This document shows, piece by piece, positions 23,826-32,349 of a DNA stretch of 64,000 bases. A model generated the notes under the pieces. That model did not search any database. It had not been told where the DNA came from and was given only the letters and a program-made list of their open reading frames with translations. The DNA is from Byssothecium circinans. Its lineage: Eukaryota > Ascomycota > Dothideomycetes > Pleosporales > Massarinaceae. The DNA lies in NCBI GenBank assembly GCA_010015675.1, contig ML977001.1, positions 639,816 to 703,815 of the forward strand, in the 5' to 3' direction. Both the position numbers and the translations under genes were made by a program. The first letter of the stretch is position 1; every line of letters begins with the position of its first letter.

Positions 23826-24201
23826 GCGCTCAGTGGACTAGCCATCTCAGGAAGCGAAGGTATGCAAGACATCACCCATGTTTTTGCCGAAACGGGCATA
23901 ATGCGAAGATGGAACATCATACCGGTACATATGGAAGATGCAGGGGCAGTATTTGGAGTATTCGTACTGATCTCCTGTAGGAAGACGAGGCTGACTGGAT
24001 GTGAAAAGTCGGTACGAACGCTTTCTGTTCTCCTTCAATCTTTTTGGTGCAGGTACGCTGCGTGCCTTGTCGCGGGTTTAGAAGTCTTTCGTTGCACTTG
24101 GATACTCGAGCATTGGTAGACTTCTAGGGCCCTGTCCTCATATCTTCCATGTCAAAGCCTACGTTCTTTGGATCTCTAATCAACGTTGCGACTCAGTCGC
24201 A
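23826..24201. other. Intergenic stretch
   Basis: A short gap ahead of the CFEM gene. Only small overlapping frames are present; it presumably holds the CFEM promoter. Confidence 0.35.
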
Positions 24202-25584
24202 ATGTCTGCATTTCCAAGAGCCAGACAAGCTTCACTTTGTATCCTTCTCCTTACCTTCCATATAGATATTTCATTCTCAATACCACACACCGTACCTCCC
24301 ACCTCGAATCGACAATCGCCAGCACATGGTCTCGCTCTTCTGCCGTCCAAGCCGTCGCCCCTCCCCGACCCGTCACCAGAGCACTTGCTTGCAGAGTACT
24401 CCTCAATCGCTACTCCACTCGCTGCCCGAGCCCCGCAATCTTCTCTCTCTCGCCTACAAATCCCGAATTGTGCTCTGGCGTGCTACATTGCAACACTCAC
24501 AGACGATGGCTGTGCTTCCGAGACAGATTTCGAATGTCACTGTTCAACAGGCAATGTGCTGGGAAGGGCAAAGAGTTGCATACAAAAGGCATGCCCAAGC
24601 GAAGCACAGAATGATGCGGAGAGCAAAATGAGGTCGGCGTGCAAGGACATAGGCGTCATTATTGGCGGAGGCGGTGGGGGAGACAATCAAAATGACGGCA
24701 ATAGTTCCCAGGACGGGAGTTCTGCAGGAAGTGGACAATCAACACCAAGTATGGGAGCGAGCACAACAGAAGGATCAGGGAGCACGAGCTCGGGAAGTTC
24801 AGCATCAACAAGCGCGCCAGATACCTCTAACATGAATACAACGCCAGCACCCTCACCCACCAGCAAGCCTTCACTATCATCTCCACGTCCAAGTCGAACA
24901 TCCACTTCACTCATGCCAACCGACACTCCTCTCGCCCTCCTCCCACAGCCGCGTCCTCTTTCCACCGCCGCCAAAGCCGGAATTTCTGTCTCAGTAACAG
25001 TTTTCGCGACCGGGATTCTCGTCGCCATCTTCCTCTACATCCGCCGTCTCAAGCGTGACCTCGCATTAGCCAAAGCCGCAGCCAGAGTTCCCGAGAGTGT
25101 ATGGCGCGCCAGCATCGAAACAAGCACCCCAAACTCGGGTGTTAGTAGACGTAGGAGCTGGGCAAGCACAAGTCGGGGGCGAGGAAAGAGACGGAGCTGG
25201 TATGGAGGCGGTGGAAGTGCATCGGACAGTCCTGTGAGCCCTTTGAGTCCCCACGGTGTGAGCATGGCGGAGACAATGGAAGGTGTGTTGAAGAAGAAAC
25301 GCGGTCAGGTACTCAGCGTTGTCGTCGAGGAAGACGATAGTCGTTCAAGTGTCCACCGAGTTGTGCATGAGCCGGTTCCGGGACAGAAGGAAGGTTTGGT
25401 CGATCCGCTGGAGTTGGACGGAGAGTACACTGGTATTGTGGAGTTACCGACAAGCATCACACCAAGGGCGAGGAGTATGGAGAGGTCAAGGGAAAGGGGA
25501 ACGAGTGTGGGTGAGAGTAGTAGACCGAGTACGGGCGTGAGTGCGGGGGCGCTGGAGAAGATTGATGAGAGACAGGGCGTTTGA
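24202..25584 (+). CDS. CFEM-domain single-pass membrane protein
   Basis: An intronless gene of 460 residues. A hydrophobic N-terminus (CILLLTFHIDISFSIP) fits a signal peptide. Residues about 85-150 form a CFEM domain with all eight cysteines (NCALAC, DGC, ECHC, SC, AC, SAC) and the Asp of TDFECHC that ligates haem iron in characterised CFEM proteins. A Gly/Ser/Thr-rich linker follows, probably O-glycosylated. One membrane helix (about residues 255-277, GISVSVTVFATGILVAIFLYI) is followed by RRLKR and a long Ser/Arg-rich cytosolic tail with many possible phosphosites. There is no GPI signal. The layout resembles a wall sensor or surface receptor rather than a secreted haemophore. A role in haem binding or sensing is inference. 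Confidence 0.9.
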   Translation: MSAFPRARQASLCILLLTFHIDISFSIPHTVPPTSNRQSPAHGLALLPSKPSPLPDPSPEHLLAEYSSIATPLAARAPQSSLSRLQIPNCALACYIATLTDDGCASETDFECHCSTGNVLGRAKSCIQKACPSEAQNDAESKMRSACKDIGVIIGGGGGGDNQNDGNSSQDGSSAGSGQSTPSMGASTTEGSGSTSSGSSASTSAPDTSNMNTTPAPSPTSKPSLSSPRPSRTSTSLMPTDTPLALLPQPRPLSTAAKAGISVSVTVFATGILVAIFLYIRRLKRDLALAKAAARVPESVWRASIETSTPNSGVSRRRSWASTSRGRGKRRSWYGGGGSASDSPVSPLSPHGVSMAETMEGVLKKKRGQVLSVVVEEDDSRSSVHRVVHEPVPGQKEGLVDPLELDGEYTGIVELPTSITPRARSMERSRERGTSVGESSRPSTGVSAGALEKIDERQGV

Positions 25585-26017
25585 GATGGAGAGCGTACGT
25601 AGCTGGACTTGTGCCTGCTTGTAGTGTTACTAAATGCATTCTTTGACTAATGGGATCTTTTCATGGTTCAATTGAAAAACCCGTGGAGTGTACGGGGAAG
25701 CTATGGACGAGGTCATTCTGCGTGCCAAAAGCAAGTCTGAAGCTCTCCACCTACCCAAGCACTGAAGCACTCTGCGATAAAAGAAATGACCAAATATGCA
25801 ATATTCCGGGCCCTTCTAAAGCCCTTTGTGTGTCTGAAAATCCATGAGAGCTTCGCCTTTCTCCAAACGAGCCAGATTTGCCTTCTGAAGCTACCCCTTC
25901 TATGAGCCTTTTGCCAATATTCCGAACCTGAAGATGCAAGTGTACCATGCATAGAGTATCCAATACCTCCAAGATCCAAAGACCCAACATCACCGAGCCC
26001 CAAGAAGTATGTAGTCT
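25585..26017. other. Stretch with open frames but no gene called
   Basis: The CFEM 3' region is followed by the distal end of a minus-strand frame (25713-26348) that has no domain. It may be the far end of the decayed tract behind element copy 4. Confidence 0.3.
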
Positions 26018-26612
26018 GTGACCGATGGGAGGGTGATTTTGGATCGAGACGTAGCGGGCGCGGTTTTGAAACGAGGTGGATTTGAAGCGCTGCTTTGAAC
26101 GGCGTGTACCGAGAGAGAAGCTTGATGCGGTCGTTGAAAAGGACTTGACGTGAGGATACAGAGTAACTCTGAAGCGGTGCTCGTATGCGAAGTGCTCTGG
26201 ACATGTGTAGATATGCCATTCGGCCTGCTTCGGTCAGTGAAGGCCTTCTGTGAACCTTTTTCAGCCTTGCCAACGTGCAAATGCGAGCATGCAGCGCACA
26301 TATAGTAACCAGTGTCTCATAGAACAAATGACCAATGACCCAATCCACCTAGTCCATGAATGTTTGCTGCCGCGATTGTGTGTTGTTTTGGGTCGACATG
26401 GAGTGGACGCGACGTCGGCAGGTGGGAGCTTCAGCGTGCTGTTTTGAATGAGCTGCATACGGAGCGTGAAAAAGGATTGATACGGTCGTAGTCTTTGAAT
26501 AGGATTTTCGTCGAGTGTATAGAGTAAACTAGAAGTGGTTCTCGATCGGGGTGTGCTCTGGACGGGCGTCGGCGCGTTATTCGGTCTGCTTCTGTTAGTG
26601 AAAGCCGTGTCC
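26018..26612 (-). repeat. Diverged tandem duplication, unit about 350 bp
   Basis: Two copies (about 26018-26260 and 26366-26612) align along their length. On the minus strand they translate as TNRSRPNNAPTPVQSTPRS and TDRSRPNGISTHVQSTSHT, followed by related stretches ending ...SNPPRFKTAPATSRSK versus ...NSTLKLPPADVASTPCRPK. Similarity at protein level with frame kept inside each copy suggests an old coding repeat. It lies downstream, in minus orientation, of element copy 4 (27473-27697). Confidence 0.6.
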
Positions 26613-27472
26613 GAGTTGAGGCTCAAGAGGCTTTGAGACAAAGGTGTACGAGCATGAAGAGGCATCTTGGGAGTACCAGCAGACATTGGACTTGTTGAGG
26701 GCATGCGTTTCTTTTGAGTTGCTGTCTTGGAGAATGGGGTGCGAAAGCCCGCCGACGCGACATGAATCGCTATGCCGTAGCAGCACCTCATTGCCTTGGT
26801 TGTTGATCGTATAGTTGAATCTGCCCGCCGCTTGGAGCTGCTCTTCAGTCGTGCTTGGAGGTCAAAGTCATAAATGAAGAGAGTCAACAACGGGTACCAG
26901 AAATGCTGAAATCACGCAGCCGCGGAGCTCATACGAAGCACAAATTCCAGCAAAGCCGTGCAATCACATACGTTGCATGCATTTCAAGCACCTCAACTAG
27001 TCCGCGTGCGTATACTCTTTCCAGAGGCAATGTCGTGCTCAGGACGAAGACAAGGTCGAAGGGCCATTACAAGTTGACGGCGAAGGCCGACCGGTACACA
27101 TAGTCTATTGTACAAGACATAGATGAGATATTCCATTTCCTCCTCATATGTGCCTTCAGTTATCTCCTTTGGGGCGGTAGAGAGCGATCCGGCGGCGCTG
27201 AGGGTGGTGTTACGCCTGGCGAGCGGGGTGGACACTGCGCAGCAACTCGCGGATGGCACCTCTATCACCACATAGAAAGCAGCAAAAGCTTCGAAGAGGT
27301 TGTTTTATTAAACCTTTTACATGCGTCTCTTGTTTCTACTCTGGACATCCTACCATCACAGGGTGAGTGCGCCCTCACGCTGACGACGCGCCGCGCGCCG
27401 CACAGCAACACCCCACATGCGCACCTTCACACAAAGCGATACAAGTTACAGGGAAACCACGGTGACAAGATT
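26613..27472 (-). pseudogene. Decayed tract downstream of element copy 4
   Basis: A 209-codon minus-strand frame (26261-26890) covers repeat copy B and runs upstream into sequence without recognisable domains. Between 26890 and 27472 frames are short. Position and orientation match the broken coding tracts seen behind element copies 2 and 5, so I interpret it as remnant coding sequence; a functional lineage-specific gene with introns cannot be excluded. Confidence 0.3.
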
Positions 27473-27697
27473 CTTCTTCTTCAAGCCTTCAGCATCGCCA
27501 AAGGTCTCAATGAAAAAGGCTGAAAGCCAACAAAAATTGGGCCGGTGGACCACCGAAGCGGGACCATACTGAACCAATCCTGCAATGTGCAATGCAGTCG
27601 ATTTCAGTATTACGACAGAATCCGTGAGCTCTGAGTAACCAGCCGATGTATGAAGAGGAGAAGAAGGAACGGGGGAGGGGAGGAGGTATATATATTG
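27473..27697 (-). repeat. Five-copy 5' element, copy 4
   Basis: On the minus strand: TATATATA (27687-27697), CT-rich leader, GCATTGCAC (27597-27605), CCAATTTTTGTT (27529-27540), TTTTTCATTGAG (27506-27517), CTTGAAGAAGAAG (27473-27485). It is head-to-head with copy 5, the two TATA boxes being about 335 bases apart. A 93-codon frame ends shortly after the GAAGAAGAAG block. Confidence 0.65.
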
Positions 27698-28031
27698 AGG
27701 AGAGCACGGACCACCGCGCCAGATCACAACGCCGCTAGATCAGGATAGAAGATCAGTGCATAAGATAAGAAGCTTCTAGACGATGATAGTGAGCGTGAAA
27801 TGAGATTTGGAACGTTGTCGAACTCGAGCGTGGCTTGTGATTGGCCTGCTGGCGTGGTAAAGCCGTGAACAGCCCTTTCCCTCGACCGCGCCTACCAGCG
27901 CGGCCCTCTGAAAATGACATCACGAGCCCCTCAAGCTCATCCCCACAAAGGCTGAAACGCTCGACGATTTATCGGGCGGGCCTCGCTTAGTGCTTCAGTG
28001 ATCTACAGGTTGATCCGGCGCGCCTCGTCTA
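27698..28031. promoter_or_regulatory. Shared region between two divergent elements
   Basis: About 335 bases separate the outward-facing TATA boxes of element copies 4 and 5, as expected of a bidirectional promoter if the elements are transcribed. No gene lies within. Whether either side is expressed is unknown. Confidence 0.4.
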
Positions 28032-28251
28032 CTATAAGTACAAGCCCGCCTCATCTTCCCTTCCTTTCTTCTTCAGGCGCCTTTTCAATGTCGTCTCGCC
28101 AGGCCGCAGGAGCTCATGAATCCCTGTTGGCAGCCATTGCACGTTCGGCTTTAGAAACGCTTTCGCGTAACTTCTGGCATAATTTTTGTTGGCCCACCAG
28201 TTTCTTTTTTCATTGAGTGTCTTTGGCGACGCCGAAGCCTTGAAGAAGAAA
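28032..28251 (+). repeat. Five-copy 5' element, copy 5
   Basis: CTATAAG (28032-28038), CT-rich leader ending in CTTCTTCAG, CCATTGCAC (28134-28142), ATAATTTTTGTTGG (28179-28192), TTTTTTCATTGAG (28205-28217), CTTGAAGAAGAAA (28239-28251), then a GTTGTTGTTGTTG run near 28292. Relative to copy 4 there is a one-base length difference between the last two blocks, so the frames diverge; this argues against a shared protein. Confidence 0.65.
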
Positions 28252-31200
28252 ATTTTCGCTCTTGCCTTTGCTATTGCTGCTCTGGCTGTCACTGTTGTTG
28301 TTGTTGCCATGCGAGATCCGTGGCCGAGTCCCGCTTCGGCCCTCACTGCCCGTTTGTGACTGCCTGCTTCGCTCACTTCCAATCTTACTCAACTGCGGTC
28401 TAAGATCCACCTCAAAGCCTCCTCTATGATATCTCTCCAAGCAATTCCGCTCCTAGCCTCGCTATCCTCAACCTCACTGCCGCACAGAGTACGCTAGTTG
28501 CGCTATCTCGCGTCGCCATGAAGTCGGAAAGCTGCCCGCCTGTAAGCTTCAAAAACTTTAAAAACGACAAGTCTCGACTTTAAAGTGAAGGCAGACAAAG
28601 AGCCTCTTGCCTACACTCACTTAGCTGGCTCGGAGTTCGAGAAGGCCTCGAGGAGGGAGCTGAAGGTCACTGGGTTACGCTTACTTTGACCTCGCGCTGA
28701 TCGCCGGCCTCCTCATTCGAGGACAACAAAGCTTTGCCCCAAAGACTACCTCTAGAGGGTAAGACGTGCCACCTCTTCGCTGATAGCAACCATGCTAACA
28801 TCAATCTTAAAGCCCCTTAGCGGTGACCCGAGTTCTCATTCAAATCCGAACGAGGGCTTTGGCCTGACCAATACCACCGTGACTGTAAGAAATACACGCC
28901 ACCTCTTTGCTGCCAACCCCAATGCTAATACAACCAGGGAGCGTCAACCTTTGGCACCGGTAACCGAAGTGTCAAATCCTTCGACCTGCGTGAGGCCTTT
29001 GCCGATATCAAGGAAAGGTTCTCTATGCCAAACGCTGAGATGGACACTGGAACATACCAGTCCCACATTCGGGAAGGAGACAACAAAGTTGCCAGCAGCC
29101 AAGGCTAAGAAGCTCTCCGCTTTGCTTAAGTATCTCCCTTGCTGGCGCTCAGTACGACGGTCGTTTGATAGCATACACACCAGAGTACAACTGACTAACA
29201 AGCCTACCAGTAGTCTTAAACTCCTCCACGCTCGAGACAAGTCCGCGAAACCGATCGCGAGCTTCACAGTGCCAGCATCTGAGCACCTCGATAGCGAACG
29301 CCACGAAGGACCCCGAGAACCGAATCCCCCAAGATAATCTCGACATTTTTAGCCACCGAGGTAGATACTATACCTGGAGCGTTTCGGCTGTACACACGAT
29401 GGTGGCAGCTACGGAGGAGGAGGCTGATGGGGCTGGTGCTGTGGACAGCATAGACCCCGATGCCCCGCTTCCGGTCGGCGCAGATGACCCTATTCGCAGA
29501 TGGTGCACTGGTCTTCCCCACGACGAGCTTCAGCCTCGATACCGGCCCCGGTACGAGAAAGTCTACTCCACGGCCTACGATACTATCTCAACATGGCAGT
29601 TACAAGCCTTCACCGTTGATGTACCATGTTGGTATCTATTGGACTAAGATGGCTTTCTTAGTCCAGCACGGTAAGTACAAGCCGTCCATAAAGCCATCAA
29701 TGCCGACCAAGTCATGGAGAGTGTCCACCTCAACAAGCCGAACCCCTTTGCAAGGGCTTGCTGTGGTGCTTACTGACGACAATGACAATAATTCTCCTCC
29801 GGAGGTACCTCACGCTCCTGGAGCTGGGTGTGCTGACATCAACCCCTACCCAAACAAGAAGTTAAAACTCGAGCAGCCCAAGTTTGTCAACACATATCTC
29901 AAGCACAGTGCCTTAGAGACTACGGCTCCCGTCAACGGCATCACCAACGGCTGGATCTTTGGCCCTAGTTTCCCCGTCCAGCCCGGCCCTTCTTGTTTCC
30001 AGACTCCATGGTGCGAACAAGCCCTCGCCCTTGATGTACCATGTTGGTATCTATCCACACCACAGAATCCTCCCAAGCGCACCACAAAGGACTTTGCCTT
30101 GGGTTCACCCTTCCACACTGCCGGTCAGCAAGTCTCGCACCCCGCCTTTCAAGTACGACGCCATTGATGAGGGCAACAAAGATGTTGTGCAAGGAATGGA
30201 CTTGCAACCGGGTTAAGACAAGAAGAAGATAGGTCATCAAGAGAAGGTCACTGCTTGGATCAGTGATTATGAGAAGCAGCCTGTCTACCCTTGCCGATAA
30301 AGTCATGGAGAGTGTTTGGGAGAACAAGCCGAACCCGTTCGCAGGCTTTTCTGCGGTGCACTCTACAGTGCCGAGATCCGATGGTACAACTGGAAGATCC
30401 CCAAGCCCGCGCCATCGGACTGTGAGGAACAGATGGCCGAGCCGGAAGACAAGTCGTCGGCTGTGGGGTTAAGCCACTCAGTCATGGGAGTAAAGGTCAT
30501 GAAGAAGGCCCCAGCGAATGTTGCTCTCCGACAGAAGCAATATGAGCAACTATGTCAAGCTGAAAAAGATCCGCCAACAAACGCGCAAAGACGGAGGGAC
30601 AGAAGGAGCAGAAGCTGTTCAAGCTTTTGAATCACGAGTATGGCACTTTGCCAACTTTTTTGTATCTTGTACGGATCCGACACTGGGCGATTATCGATCG
30701 CTCAGAATGCCTCCCTCTCCGTGGGTCCTGGCTTTGGAAACAACGCCTATCGCTCCAATGAGCAGCGCGGTAAGTGCTCAGATACTCCTTACTGAATTCA
30801 TTAACTAATGCATTCTAGGTCGTAGTCGTGGTCAAGGTAACCAGCAGCATGTCCGGAATCCTCGCATATCCCGCCCCACAGGGATATCAGATGCCCTGGG
30901 GACAAGGTCAGCAGCTAGGCGCTGACATGTACGAGAGATCGGTCACTCGAACGTCGCTTCGAGCGAAAGAGAAGGCGCCTATGAGTTATGGCGCTTGGTT
31001 TCAAGCCTCTCCTTTCATACTCTTGACGAGAGCACGTGGCACTTGGAGGAGGTTACTATGCCTTCTCCAACAAGATCCCCGCATATCCCGCCCCACAGGG
31101 GTACCAGATGCCCTGGGGCCAGGGTCAGCAGCCGGGTTCTGAAATATACGAGCGATACAACGGTCCGACATTCAAACGCAAGCACCCTTGAAAAGATCTC

Positions 31201-31770
31201 TTTTCTTTCTTTCTATAGCGGCGTTTCTCCAGGGCGCCGTGGTAATATGCTTTGACACTGAAGGGGCTGGCGCGCTTGCGAGCACATTGTATCGGCTTCT
31301 CCAGGTGTTGTCGAGACAACCGTGCTACAGCGGAGGAGCTTCAGGGTTCGGGGGAACGAGTTCCTCGCCAAGACAAGCACGGATATACACACTGCAACAC
31401 TGCGTTGGAATAGCCAAGTTTGACAATGTTCCCTCCCTTCTACAGGACGATGTGGTGATATGATTCGACACTGAAGGCTGGATGCCAGGTCTTCATCCTG
31501 ATCTGCTGAGAGTTGGCGTGGTGCGAGTTGTTTGAGTACCGTCCGGCAGTGCCGTCGTGATGTGCTTCGACACCAAAGGTTGGACCATGGTCCCTTCATG
31601 ATACGGTATCGACTTTTGAAGATGTTAGAGGAATGGACGCCTGCTGCTGTAGCGGTATCCCTCGTTGGGATATACAGCGCAGTCAGCCCCGGTCGGACAA
31701 GAGTCGCATTTTGGAGGTACAAAGAGGATGGTCAAATGGGCACGGAGAGGGTTGTTGAGTTAGTGCTTTA
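28252..31770 (+). pseudogene. Large decayed coding tract with nested tandem duplications
   Basis: Protein-like pieces in shifting frames follow element copy 5. Duplicated pairs in order: RHLFA-x-N-x-N-A-N (28765-28799, 28895-28929); KPSPLMYHVGIY (29601-29640, 30015-30054) alternating with D(Q/K)VMESV..NKPNPFA (29704-29753, 30296-30346); AYPAPQGYQMPWGQGQQ (30863-30940, 31081-31156); and a triple VV(I/M)xFDT(E/K)G (31242, 31455, 31557). Single pieces include SVKSFDLREAFADIKERFSM (about 28967-29030) and NGITNGWIFGPSF (about 29935). Stops and frame changes separate them. The FDTEGW end resembles the first acidic motif of DEDDh-type exonuclease domains found in fungal Gfd2/YDR514C-like proteins; that is a tentative reading. 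It looks like a repeat-containing multi-exon gene, amplified and then lost. Confidence 0.5.
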
Positions 31771-32349
31771 ACGTCTTTAGGAGAACGTGGGAAAGTACAT
31801 AATTGCCCGACTTCTATTTTTTGCGTAAATAGTTCTACGACCACTGTCAAATAAAGTTGTAAAGGTTGTCTAGTGTCCAAGCCAGTTCGTTCCAAAATTG
31901 AAAGTGTATTGCTGTTACTGTCTATGTACTCAACGTGACGAGAGATCCTATTGTTCGATGCTCTTGCGTCCTTGTCCTCCCAGTCGCACTTCTTCGAGAC
32001 TTCCATGTCTTGCCAGCAGAGCACTCCACCATGCCATCGATACCGTGATACCGATTGATGAGGCGCTCCCAGACAGGTTTTCAGATCTACGGCATTCACA
32101 TGGTTTGGGCGGGCCATCACCTTTGAATCAGTGCAGTGGAAAGGAACAGAGAGTCGATAGGAAACTTTAATAATTCATAGTCTACGAAGGTGTGTGGTCA
32201 TGTACATGGATATCAAGTGTATATATCGTACCATCCCCGAATGAAAACACCATCGCCATGCGATGCTAAACGCAGTTTGAATGCAGCAAAACTGAAAACC
32301 TGATTGACATACAGCCTAGCACAGAAAACAAGCGTCTCCAAACCATGCA
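31771..32349. other. Intergenic stretch
   Basis: The end of the decayed tract and the 3' flank of the minus-strand ABC transporter. A minus-strand frame (31683-32120) has no recognisable content. Nothing else was seen. Confidence 0.35.

Noticed and set aside
28005..28022. GATCTACAGGTTGATCCGG resembling the start of 18S rRNA
   Set aside because: Only about a dozen bases match and nothing downstream continues the rRNA; chance similarity.
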